Positions 8,827 to 17,101 of a DNA stretch of 64,000 bases are shown piece after piece. The stretch covers positions 44,226 through 108,225 of the forward strand of contig CAZNLJ010000017.1 in the NCBI GenBank assembly GCA_964573725.1. Direction: 5' to 3'. The position numbers and the translations under genes were made by a program. The notes beneath the pieces were generated by a model. That model was not told the origin of the DNA. It was given only the letters and a program-made list of their open reading frames with translations, and made no database searches. The DNA is from UBA6168 sp964573725 (GTDB lineage: Bacteria > Bacteroidota > Bacteroidia > Chitinophagales > Saprospiraceae). Every line of letters begins with the position of its first letter. The first letter of the stretch is position 1.

Positions 8827-9897
8827 TTACCGACCGGGACCGGACGCCGGTCGACCCGACTGTTTCTTGTAATGGCTGTATCGCTTGTACCGGAGCCAAG
8901 CTTCGCGGAAGCTCATCCCTCGCATGCCGTGCTGTGCCTGTCGGCGGTATAGCTGGTAAATGATTCGCCAATGTCGGTAAATATCCCGGTATTTCCGCCA
9001 AATGGGGTAGGATGGGTCGTAGATATGCGCCGGTTCCCCCCCGATACCGTTGAACTCCAGGATCCGGAAGGCCCCTCCCTGCCGAAGGTCCTCGATCGAA
9101 CGGCATCGCATGTCGAACCGCCCGTAGTGGATGTCCGCCATGTGTTGGGCAACCGCATCGAAAATCCTGGTCAAGGCCGCGTCGATGTGATGGTTCCCAT
9201 TGAGGAACATCGTCCCCCGGCTGTGGTTGCCGATCGGCTCCACCTCGACCACCCTGCCGGCATCCGGAACACTGTCCAGGAATTCCGGCCGCGCCCGTTC
9301 CAGGCGCTCCCGTTGTAACCGGCCCCGCTCCTCCCTTTCCAACAACTGCGCCACCGTCGATACACCGTCCCCCCTGACCTTCAAGGTCTCCTTGAGACAG
9401 ACGGACGTCACCTTCCCTTCCCGGCTGCCGGGGAAGCGATGGTACAGTACCGCGATTTCCACGGGGTCCGGAACGTAGGCCTGCACGATCAGGTCGATGC
9501 GGTGCTGATCCAGATAGGCCGCCAACTCGTCGCGGCCCTCCACCCGCGCCACCAGAAAACCGCGCTCCCCGACATCCGGCTTGACAATCAAGGGATAGGT
9601 AAATCCTTCGGCCTCAATTTCGGACAGGACTTCCTCCCGAGGCCGGTCGGCGGCAAAAAAAAGGGTCTTCGGGAGATATTGCGATGGAATCCGCCGCAGG
9701 ATATTGTACTTGGACTCGCCCCACAACCCGCCGGTTTCGATGACCGGATTCACGGCGCTGAAGAAGAACGCGTCCCGGGCACGCACCGCGAACCACAGCC
9801 AGATGGGGAGCAAAGGGAGATTGGAAAGATACATCGGCCAGTACTCCCAGTTTGTCGCCCGGACAAACCAGCCGGCCTTCCGGACTTGATGCCACAT
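8827..9897 (-). CDS. ATP-grasp domain enzyme with hydrophobic N-terminal segment (D-Ala-D-Ala ligase-like)
   Basis: This 356-residue protein begins with an unusual lead ATNWEYWPMYLSNLPLLP followed by IWLWFAVRARDAFFFSA. This could be a membrane-associated helix pair. The ATP-grasp core follows. YPLIVKPDVGERGFLVARV holds the nucleotide-binding lysine, LIVQAYVPDPVEIAVLYHRF gives the substrate/ATP strand, and FRILEFNGIGGEPAHIYDP gives the magnesium-binding E-x-N motif. ATP-grasp enzymes join a carboxylate to an amine or thiol. The substrate is not predictable; the family resembles D-Ala-D-Ala or glutamate ligases but has its own N-terminus. The tail is basic (RYKRYSHYKK). The neighbours (LysE exporter, MOSC protein) do not settle the pathway. 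Confidence 0.78.
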   Translation of the reverse strand: MWHQVRKAGWFVRATNWEYWPMYLSNLPLLPIWLWFAVRARDAFFFSAVNPVIETGGLWGESKYNILRRIPSQYLPKTLFFAADRPREEVLSEIEAEGFTYPLIVKPDVGERGFLVARVEGRDELAAYLDQHRIDLIVQAYVPDPVEIAVLYHRFPGSREGKVTSVCLKETLKVRGDGVSTVAQLLEREERGRLQRERLERARPEFLDSVPDAGRVVEVEPIGNHSRGTMFLNGNHHIDAALTRIFDAVAQHMADIHYGRFDMRCRSIEDLRQGGAFRILEFNGIGGEPAHIYDPSYPIWRKYRDIYRHWRIIYQLYRRQAQHGMRGMSFREAWLRYKRYSHYKKQSGRPASGPGR

Positions 9898-9964
9898 GGT
9901 CCTGTTTTCGTAAGTTATCGGCCGGGAGATACGCCCGGGCCGCCGGACAGCTCCTCCGAGGGAT

Positions 9965-10411
9965 TCACCCGATGATTTCCAGGGGGTCTCCGACGGAAAT
10001 CAGGCCGCCCGTGCGGATTATTGCCGTAATGCCGCCATGACCGAGCATGGCATCGTATCCGCCTGGCCCCAGGTTTTCCTCCATCTGCTCGCAGGGCTCG
10101 CACAGTCCGGTCATTTCCAGCACTGCGCCACCCAGGCGGAAAGTCTTTCCCGCCAACGACAGGAGATTGATCCCGGAGACGACCAGGTTACGCCGGGTCA
10201 GCAGCGGATCCACACGCGCTTGTCCCAACAGGCTGGCAACCACGGCCAGGTGTTCCGCCTGGATCAATGTCACCTGCCGCTTTCCGCTTTTTCCGGCATA
10301 ATGGTCGCCGGCCAAGCCTTCGGCCGGATCCAGGCGCACGGATTCCAATACCTGCATGGGGGACCTCCGGCCGGTACGGACCGCGATGCTTTCCAATCTT
10401 CCTGTCGCCAT
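9965..10411 (-). CDS. MOSC domain-containing protein
   Basis: This 148-residue single-domain protein has the family features GRLESIAVRTGRRSPMQ, GLAGDHYAGKSGKRQVTLIQ, RRNLVVSGINLLSLAG and GLCEPCEQMEENL. MOSC domains occur in molybdenum-cofactor sulfurases and bind sulfur or molybdopterin through a conserved Cys; the pair in LCEPC is a candidate here. Stand-alone MOSC proteins such as YiiM reduce N-hydroxylated purines. The ATG at 10411 sits just before the domain. An in-frame GTG at 10486 would add 25 residues and begin five bases after the stop of the sigma-54 regulator, so coupling cannot be excluded. fdhD, also linked to molybdoenzymes, is elsewhere in the window. Confidence 0.83.
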   Translation of the reverse strand: MATGRLESIAVRTGRRSPMQVLESVRLDPAEGLAGDHYAGKSGKRQVTLIQAEHLAVVASLLGQARVDPLLTRRNLVVSGINLLSLAGKTFRLGGAVLEMTGLCEPCEQMEENLGPGGYDAMLGHGGITAIIRTGGLISVGDPLEIIG

Positions 10412-10490
10412 TTTCAAGTTGGGTTTATGTGTCGGGGAGCCGACGGCCACCAGGCTTTGCCTGACGGTCGACAGGAAACCGTCCACCTGT

Positions 10491-11843
10491 TCAGGGTTGT
10501 ACTCCGTACTCCTCTATTTTCCGGTACAGCGTCGCCAATCCGATCCCGAGCAGTTCCGCCGACTTGGTCTTGTTGCCACGGGTGTAGGCCAACACCTTGC
10601 GGATGTGTTCCTTTTCCATGGCGGCCAACCGCAGGGAATCGCCGCCGCCCCCGGCCGCCGCCGCCTGGAAATCCATCGGCAGGCAACCGACCGCCAGCCG
10701 CTGGTCCGTCGCCAGGATGACCGCCCGTTCGATGACATTCTTCAACTCGCGGATGTTGCCGTTCCAGGGATGCCGGACCAAAGCTTGCCTGAACCCCTCC
10801 TCCATCTCGTACGGAGCCTGCGCGTGCCGCTCACAAAATCGGCGGATGAAATGGTCTGCCAGCGGCAGGATATCTTCCGAGCGCTCCCGCAAAGGCGGCA
10901 ACTGGATTTGAAAGACCGACAAACGATAGAAAAGGTCGAGCCGGAAGGTTCCCTTTTCACAAGCGGATGTCAGGTTTCGGTTGGTCGCAGCGATGATGCG
11001 GACATCCACCCGGGTCTCCCGGGTCTCCCCTACCTTGAGGAAGCGGCCGGTTTCCAGGACCCGTAGCAATTTGGCCTGTAAGCCCAGGTCCATCTCCCCT
11101 ATCTCGTCCAGGAAGATGGTCCCGCCGTCCGCTTCCTCGAACAAACCGGCCTTATCCCGGGTGGCTCCGGTAAAAGATCCGGCCTTGTGCCCGAACATTT
11201 CACTTTCGAGGATTTCCTTGCCGAGGGCGCTGCAATTCACCGCCAGGAAAGGTTTTTGCGCCCGCCCACTGGCTTGGTGGATCGCTTGGGCGAATACCTC
11301 CTTCCCTGTTCCGGTCTCTCCGGTCAACAATACGGTCGCGTCGGTCGGCGCGACTTTCCGGGCCAATTCCACGGCCTGTTGCATCGGGAGGGACCGGCCG
11401 ACCATCCGTTCGAACGAATACTGGCCGGGATGTGTCGGCGGGTCGGCCGTTTGCTCCGCATATCGACGCCGGGATGCCTGGAGGGCCTGGCTGACCAGCG
11501 GGATGATGCGGTTGTTATCATCCCCTTTCGTAATGTAATCGTAGGCTCCCGACTTGATGGCGGCCACACTGTCCGGGATGGCACCGAATGCCGTCAGCAG
11601 GACGACCTCCGAACACGGACTCAGCTTCCGCAGCGCGGGGACCAGTTCCACCCCGTTGGCATCCGGCAACTTCACGTCGCAGATGACCACATTGATTTTT
11701 TCCCGCCGCAGGACGGCCAACCCCCGCTGGGCATTTTCCGCCTCGAAGACCTCGTAACCCTCCAGGCGCATGATCCGGCCCAACAAGGTCCGGATGTCGT
11801 GCTCGTCATCAATGATCAGGATACTGCTTTCCGCTGCAGGCAT
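10491..11843 (-). CDS. Sigma-54-dependent response regulator (NtrC/AtoC family)
   Basis: This 450-residue regulator has three domains. The receiver domain carries IDDEHD near its start and phospho-acceptor Asp56 in VVICDVKLPDANG. The AAA+ domain has Walker A GETGTGKEVFAQ and Walker B GTIFLDEIGEMD. The C-terminal Fis-type helix-turn-helix is NKTKSAELLGIGLATLYRKI. The sigma-54 contact loop reads GSFTGA instead of GAFTGA; this change exists in natural regulators, and activity is probably retained. It would activate sigma-54 promoters when phosphorylated. No histidine kinase lies next to it, so it is an orphan in this window. Its targets are unknown. Confidence 0.92.
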   Translation of the reverse strand: MPAAESSILIIDDEHDIRTLLGRIMRLEGYEVFEAENAQRGLAVLRREKINVVICDVKLPDANGVELVPALRKLSPCSEVVLLTAFGAIPDSVAAIKSGAYDYITKGDDNNRIIPLVSQALQASRRRYAEQTADPPTHPGQYSFERMVGRSLPMQQAVELARKVAPTDATVLLTGETGTGKEVFAQAIHQASGRAQKPFLAVNCSALGKEILESEMFGHKAGSFTGATRDKAGLFEEADGGTIFLDEIGEMDLGLQAKLLRVLETGRFLKVGETRETRVDVRIIAATNRNLTSACEKGTFRLDLFYRLSVFQIQLPPLRERSEDILPLADHFIRRFCERHAQAPYEMEEGFRQALVRHPWNGNIRELKNVIERAVILATDQRLAVGCLPMDFQAAAAGGGGDSLRLAAMEKEHIRKVLAYTRGNKTKSAELLGIGLATLYRKIEEYGVQP

Positions 11844-11891
11844 TGGTCACCGGTTTTACATGGCCCTGTTTTTCAGGCGGGCCGGACACCA

Positions 11892-11929
11892 CCGTCCTGT
11901 GGCTGCGCCCCCGGCGGCGAACAGGACGG
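11892..11929. other. Inverted repeat upstream of the sigma-54 regulator
   Basis: Perfect 9-base arms, CCGTCCTGT at 11892-11900 and ACAGGACGG at 11921-11929, are separated by 20 bases. They lie about 50-85 bases upstream of the regulator start. The element could be an operator for autoregulation or part of a terminator for the surface-protein gene; a T-run lies 12 bases beyond on the plus strand only. The function is unproven. Confidence 0.35.
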
Positions 11930-12040
11930 ACTTGTGGCGTACCTTTTTTCTTGAATCGGTCGGGTCTTCCCTTTGCTTCCACCCGTCTTCCCCATCGGCC
12001 TGTCCGGGCAACCGGCCGTACCGCGTAAGCCGCCGGTTCG

Positions 12041-14830
12041 TCAACGGATGAGGTCGATGTAGCCCTTGCGCAAGACGGCGGACGGCACACTGCCTGTAAC
12101 CCGTTGTTCGAAAACCTCACAGGTGTAATAATAAGTGCCCGCCGCCAAAGCCTGGCCCCGCATGTTCTCTCCCCGCCATTGGATGGACGGGTCGGTGGTC
12201 TCGAAGACCAGTTCCCCCCACCGGTTGAAAATCTTCATGTCCACCCGGTCGATGAAACAGTACGGGTATGGGGTGAAGACCTCGTTTGCACCATCCCCGT
12301 TGGGCGTAAAGGCGTTGGGGAGTTCGTAATTGGGGCAATTGTCCTTGCAGACGATGTTGCTGTACAGACTCTCATTCTGAAATGTATCCAGGGCCGTCAC
12401 CGCATAACAACCAGCCAAACCCCGATCCGGCTGGTGCAGGAAGGTGGTGTCGCCGCTATCGTCCAAAGATGCCAACCAGACCAGCGGTTCCCCCTCCAGG
12501 GGGGAGAAGTAGATATTGTAGCCGACTACGTCGTCCGTTTCCGTACAAAGGGACATCGGATTCGTCCAGCCGAGCCGGTTCCGGAAATCCGCCCCTTCCT
12601 GGCAATTGACGTTTTCGTCGCAGATATTGGTGACCCGCAGCAGGGGCGGACAAGGTGCGACATTGTCCAGGGGGCTGCCGCAGGCTTCCTGCGACCAATT
12701 GAGCAAAGGACTGGGCAGCCCTTCTATCCCGTAGGAGCCGCTGGCCAGGATGCGATAGCAATATTCCCTGCCGTTGAGCAAGCCGGTATCCTGGAAAGTC
12801 GTTAGCGGGGTGATCCCGATGGAATCCCAAAGCCCGGTATCCTCGTTCCGCCTGTACACCACGAAATCGGTGTTTACCCATGGCACCTCATAATCCCAGC
12901 TGAGGTCCATCCGGTTGTCGGTGGGGGCCAGGTTCAGGAAAACGGAGGAGGCGGGAGGCGAATCCCCGATCGGTTCCGATTCGCCGTTCACATAAAAGAA
13001 CAATTGGTACGTGTACGGGGAGGCCAGCGTATTCAGCACCGCCGGTGGTTCGTCCACATAGGACAGGTTGTCGAACTGCCAATACGTGTCGGATTCGAAA
13101 GTGACGACCGGCTGGCCGCCCGTATTCCCGATGCCCGCGGCCCGCGCCAGGACCAGTCGGTAGGGCCCCGGATTCAGCAGGGTATCGAGGTCTTCGGCCC
13201 GGGGCTTGGTCCATCGGACGTCCATGCGCCCGTTGTCCGGGCCTGTCTCCAGGACGCTGACGTGGGTGACCAGGGGCACGTCCATGTTGAGCTGCACACA
13301 AATCTCATCGGATGGAAGGCTTTCCACAAAATTATAGGGCTGCCCCGCATTGGTCCGCCGGGCGAAACGGGCGAGTATCCGATAGCAATAGGTCTTTCCC
13401 CTTTCCACCTCGAAATCCTCATATTGGTACCTGCCGTTGACATCCGCCTTGGTATTGGCCAGCCAGGCATATCCCTTCCCGTCGAGGCCCGGGGTACAGG
13501 TATCCACCGGGAAGGGGTTGTTTCCTTCCCGCCGCCAAACGGAGAACCCGAAGAAATAATCGTCCGGTGCCGCTTCGCAGGCATAAGGTTTCTCCCAGGA
13601 GACGGCGATGAGGTCGGAGGCAGCATCCGCCTGTACATCGGCCGGTGGTGGCCCCACCACCTTGATGCGCACCGGCTTGAGGGTTGCCAAACCGGTCGAC
13701 CCGGGTACACTTTGCAGGAAGTAATCATCCTCCGCCTTGAAGACGACGGTGTAGGGCAGGTCCGAAATATGCGCGCAGTCGGTCCGCCAACGGAAGGTCT
13801 TGATGACCGGCTGGTTACCGTAGGTGGCGGAAGGACTACCGGTCGGCCGCCAGGTATCCTCATCTTCCGCCGGACTGACGGAAATGATGAACGGAGCACC
13901 GAGCGCCGACAGTTTGATCTTATCCCCCATATCCGGGTCTGTCGCCTTGACCTGGAACAGGACCTCCTCCCCGGCTATGACGCAAATCTCATCCGGAGCC
14001 TCGATGACCGGTGCGTGATTCTGGTCGCAGTCGAAGACGAGGATCTGCATATCCCGGACCGTGGTGTCGGTGGCGACACCGTCCCGCCAGGAAATGATGA
14101 TCATGGCGATGTTGAACTCGCCGGGGACCTGGGGTGCATCCCAAATGAGCGTACCGTCCAGCTGGCTGAGGGTCAGGCAACAGCCGTTGCCCTGGATGTT
14201 CTGTGGGAAGGTATAGTTGGGTACCTGGGTGTCGACGGACTGCAGGGGTACGATCAGTTCGTAGCTCAGGCTGTCGCCGTCCGGGTCGTAGGCATTGGGG
14301 TTGTGGACGAAGCGCTCCCCGACGCAGGCATAATCGATGGGTGGTTGGAGTAGCCGGGGGGTGCTGTTGCAGCCCTGGAATTGCGCGTTGAACAGGGTGA
14401 AGGTGGTCTGCAGGTGGAATTGCACGTTGTCGGATGCCGGCGGATTGACGTTGAGGATGCCCCCGTTCCGATTCGGATCGGTCATGGACACCGTGTAGCT
14501 TCCCGTGCCGTCATAGGTGTGGGTGGCGATATAATAGTTGAATTTGACATCGTTGGGACCGGGCTGTCCCTGCGGCGGCTGCCCCACCCCATTCGCACGC
14601 GGCACCATCTCGCAAAAGCCGTCGCCCCAGCACACCTCCACCGTATCCCGGTCGGCGGCGACACTGCTGGTCTTCGTGTAGGTGATGACCGTACAGCGCA
14701 CCATGTTCCCGACACAATCGTTGATTTGTTCCACGATGATTTCCCCGGCCCGGTTGTGGGTGGCGCCTGCTTCCGGGACAAGCCCCATCCACAGGATGAC
14801 CAGGATCAGACTGGTACCTATGATTTTCAT
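12041..14830 (-). CDS. Large secreted surface protein with fibronectin type III-like repeats and type IX (CHU_C-type) sorting domain
   Basis: This 929-residue protein starts with a signal peptide (MKIIGTSLILVILWMG then EAGATHNRAGE). The N-terminal third holds cysteine-containing beta-rich modules with AYDPDGDSLSYEL, a cadherin/PKD-like pattern. The middle has several fibronectin III-like modules (VSWEKPYACEA, RMDVRWTKP, NRMDLSWDYEV). The C-terminus is the gliding-motility-associated domain: NAFTPNGDGANEVFTPYPY, then DRVDMKIFNRWGELVFET and GTYYYTCEVF. This domain directs type IX secretion and cell-surface delivery in Bacteroidota. The ligand is unknown; adhesion or gliding is the usual suggestion. 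It stands alone on the minus strand. The start at 14830 gives the signal peptide, while the open frame extends upstream without one. Confidence 0.9.
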   Translation of the reverse strand: MKIIGTSLILVILWMGLVPEAGATHNRAGEIIVEQINDCVGNMVRCTVITYTKTSSVAADRDTVEVCWGDGFCEMVPRANGVGQPPQGQPGPNDVKFNYYIATHTYDGTGSYTVSMTDPNRNGGILNVNPPASDNVQFHLQTTFTLFNAQFQGCNSTPRLLQPPIDYACVGERFVHNPNAYDPDGDSLSYELIVPLQSVDTQVPNYTFPQNIQGNGCCLTLSQLDGTLIWDAPQVPGEFNIAMIIISWRDGVATDTTVRDMQILVFDCDQNHAPVIEAPDEICVIAGEEVLFQVKATDPDMGDKIKLSALGAPFIISVSPAEDEDTWRPTGSPSATYGNQPVIKTFRWRTDCAHISDLPYTVVFKAEDDYFLQSVPGSTGLATLKPVRIKVVGPPPADVQADAASDLIAVSWEKPYACEAAPDDYFFGFSVWRREGNNPFPVDTCTPGLDGKGYAWLANTKADVNGRYQYEDFEVERGKTYCYRILARFARRTNAGQPYNFVESLPSDEICVQLNMDVPLVTHVSVLETGPDNGRMDVRWTKPRAEDLDTLLNPGPYRLVLARAAGIGNTGGQPVVTFESDTYWQFDNLSYVDEPPAVLNTLASPYTYQLFFYVNGESEPIGDSPPASSVFLNLAPTDNRMDLSWDYEVPWVNTDFVVYRRNEDTGLWDSIGITPLTTFQDTGLLNGREYCYRILASGSYGIEGLPSPLLNWSQEACGSPLDNVAPCPPLLRVTNICDENVNCQEGADFRNRLGWTNPMSLCTETDDVVGYNIYFSPLEGEPLVWLASLDDSGDTTFLHQPDRGLAGCYAVTALDTFQNESLYSNIVCKDNCPNYELPNAFTPNGDGANEVFTPYPYCFIDRVDMKIFNRWGELVFETTDPSIQWRGENMRGQALAAGTYYYTCEVFEQRVTGSVPSAVLRKGYIDLIR

Positions 14831-15154
14831 CCCTGTACGGTTTTGCCCACCGGGTGCGGTACCGGTGGTTCTGCTGCCGATGCTCCGCAGGCCTTTGCCA
14901 AGGCTAAGGCCTCGCCTGGAAGGCCGTACGGAACCGGCTTTTCGACAGGATGCTCCCGGTCGACACGGTGCGTGGCGGCAGGAACTTCCCATAGCAATGA
15001 TAAACAAATTCGCGAAAGGGCGGAAGTACGCATGATCAGCGAGCTTTCCGATTCGGCGGAACCGAACAAGCCGCCCAGCCCCCCTTTTGATAAGAAACAA
15101 AGCTACCGGCCCGCGGTTTTGACGGCCAAGCACCAAATACGGCGCGGTGCGGCA
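14831..15154. other. Intergenic region upstream of the surface-protein gene
   Basis: No gene is supported here. The only promoter-like string on the minus strand is TATCATTG (complement of 14995-15002), one mismatch from TAnnTTTG and without a matching -33 element. I see no RNA gene. Confidence 0.4.
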
Positions 15155-15781
15155 TCATTTATACGCCGGCAGGTCCAGGAATCGGTCGCAAAAACGATAG
15201 TCCTCGGCCACGTTGGAAGCCACCACGACCAGGCGGTCGGACAAGCACTCGGCGGCCAGTTCCAGGTACCAATCGATTCCCTGCCGGTCCAGGTTCGTCG
15301 TAGGCTCGTCCAGCAGCACCACCGGTGTCGCGGCGAACAATGCCAAGGCCAGCTTCAACCGCTGTTTCATCCCGGAAGAAAAAAAACGGATCTCCTTTTG
15401 CTGCGCCGTACGGACGAGCCCCAACCTGTCCACGATATCCGAGGGCCGGATCCCTTCCCGGAAGGGTTGGAACCGGCGGTGGAATTCCAACACCTCCGGC
15501 AAGGTGAACTCCTCGACCAGCTCTATGTAAGGGGCTGCGTAGGCGATACGGGAGAATATCTCATCGGAAGAAAGGGTTTTTCCGCCGGACCGGAAGGAAA
15601 GGGTGCCGCGGGTGGGCGACAGGTGGCCGCACAACAGCCGGAGCAGGGTGGACTTTCCGCTGCCGTTGGGGCCGGTGACCGCATAGGACCGGCCACGCTC
15701 GAAAGTATAGTCCAAACCGCTGAATATCCATTCCTGCCGGTAGCGCTTCGCGACGGATTGTAACTGGATGTGCGTGGGCAT
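15155..15781 (-). CDS. ABC transporter ATP-binding subunit
   Basis: This 208-residue single nucleotide-binding domain has Walker A GPNGSGKST at 37-45, a Q-loop replaced by the segment RIAYAAPYIELVEEF, signature FSSGMKQRL and Walker B VVLLDEPTTNLD. It resembles CcmA-like or lipid-exporter ATPases of Bacteroidota that lack an obvious permease nearby. It follows lpxA by about 50 bases on the same strand and may be the last gene of the lipid A unit. A role in moving an envelope lipid is inference from position only. Alternative: a heme-exporter-type ATPase (CcmA family). Confidence 0.85.
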   Translation of the reverse strand: MPTHIQLQSVAKRYRQEWIFSGLDYTFERGRSYAVTGPNGSGKSTLLRLLCGHLSPTRGTLSFRSGGKTLSSDEIFSRIAYAAPYIELVEEFTLPEVLEFHRRFQPFREGIRPSDIVDRLGLVRTAQQKEIRFFSSGMKQRLKLALALFAATPVVLLDEPTTNLDRQGIDWYLELAAECLSDRLVVVASNVAEDYRFCDRFLDLPAYK

Positions 15782-15831
15782 GAACGATGGATTGGCAGGA
15801 GAAACCCCTTGCGGGCGAAGGTTCCCCGCGG

Positions 15832-16614
15832 TTATCGGCGGCTGTTCATCTGCTGGAAGCCACGCATGATTCCCCGGTCGGCCTTCCGGAGGAACTCCAG
15901 GATATAATCCCGTTCCGGCGTGGCGTCGATATCCGTCTCGATGATCTCCATGGCTTGGGAAGTATTGTAGCCCTTGACGAACAGGATGCGGTAAACGTCC
16001 TGGATGACGTGGATATCCTCCGGACGGAATCCCCGACGCCGCAATCCCACGGAATTGATACCGGCATACGAGAGTGGTTCCCGGGCGGCCTTGACATAGG
16101 GAGGCACGTCCTTACGGACCAGGGAACCTCCTCCGATGAAAGCATGGGCACCGATCTTGACGAACTGGTGGACCGCGGTCAGTCCACCGAGGATGGCATA
16201 TTCCTCCACTTCGATATGACCTGCCAGTGTGACACCATTGGCCAAGACGCAATGCTGGCCGATATGGCAGTCATGGGCGACATGGACATAGGCCATGAGC
16301 AGGCTGTCGTTCCCGATGGTGGTACGGTGGCTGGCTTGCGTCCCCCTGTTCAAGGTGACATATTCCCGGACGATCACCCGGTCCCCCAATTCGACCAGGC
16401 TGTATTCGCCCTTGAACTTGAGGTCCTGGGGAATGGCTCCGACCACCGCACCGGGAAATATCTTGCACCCTTTTCCCATCCTGACCCCATCCATGATGCT
16501 GACATGCGGCCCGATCCAGGTATCGTCCCCGATGACAACATCCGCCCCGATGGTGACGAAGGGCTCGATGGTGACGTTCTCCCCGATTTTCGCATCCGGA
16601 TGGATATAGCGCAT
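15832..16614 (-). CDS. lpxA: Acyl-[ACP]--UDP-N-acetylglucosamine O-acyltransferase (LpxA)
   Basis: This protein catalyses the first step of lipid A synthesis, transfer of a hydroxyacyl chain to the 3-OH of UDP-GlcNAc. It shows left-handed beta-helix hexapeptide repeats from residue 5 (IHPDAKIGENVTIEPFV and following) and the catalytic histidine region YVHVAHDCHIGQHC. The C-terminal helical tail has SYAGINSVGLRRRGF. The start at 16614 gives 260 residues, the family length, and begins just before the IHP motif. An in-frame ATG at 16674 would add 20 residues with different codon use and is the alternative. It shares its strand with lpxD and lpxC/fabZ, separated from the latter by a 487-base gap. 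Confidence 0.93.
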   Translation of the reverse strand: MRYIHPDAKIGENVTIEPFVTIGADVVIGDDTWIGPHVSIMDGVRMGKGCKIFPGAVVGAIPQDLKFKGEYSLVELGDRVIVREYVTLNRGTQASHRTTIGNDSLLMAYVHVAHDCHIGQHCVLANGVTLAGHIEVEEYAILGGLTAVHQFVKIGAHAFIGGGSLVRKDVPPYVKAAREPLSYAGINSVGLRRRGFRPEDIHVIQDVYRILFVKGYNTSQAMEIIETDIDATPERDYILEFLRKADRGIMRGFQQMNSRR

Positions 16615-17101
16615 CGCTTGGCCGTGACCGTTCAGGTGTGGGAGGATAGGTGTTTGTTCAGTAGAAACTTTCATTTGCAAATGTTTCGAATTGATGACCC
16701 GGTAAGCGGCCGGCTTTCCCGGGCGACCGTTCCGGGATTTTCGAGGGCCAGGCCGCCGCATCGGGCCCCATCCTCAGCGGAAGAAGGCTCCGGACCAGTG
16801 GCAGTTGAATAGGTGATGGGCTCCGGACCGGTGTCCGGAACCTTCCGGCCGCGGAACAGCCTGTTCCACTGCCCGTTTCGAAAAAAAGGCAGCGTCCGGA
16901 TGTGCTCGGTCTACGGGATTGCGACGCGGAGGCCTTACCGGTATCCGCGGGAACCTGGACATGCCGGGCGAAGGCATCTACACCCCTCCGGGAAGGGAAG
17001 ATTCCCGCACAATACCTAAACTGACCGGACGCTTTTTTATTGTCCGGTATGAACACTTTTTAAAGGCTTGCGGACCGGCCGAACAACCGGCCGATGACAG
17101 G
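16615..17101. other. Gap between lpxC/fabZ and lpxA, no gene seen
   Basis: No frame here resembles a protein family. The part from 16630 to 16690 is AT-richer than its surroundings and could hold the lpxA leader or promoter. I found no exact TAnnTTTG on the minus strand. Bases 16615-16674 would be coding if the longer lpxA start is used. Confidence 0.4.
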
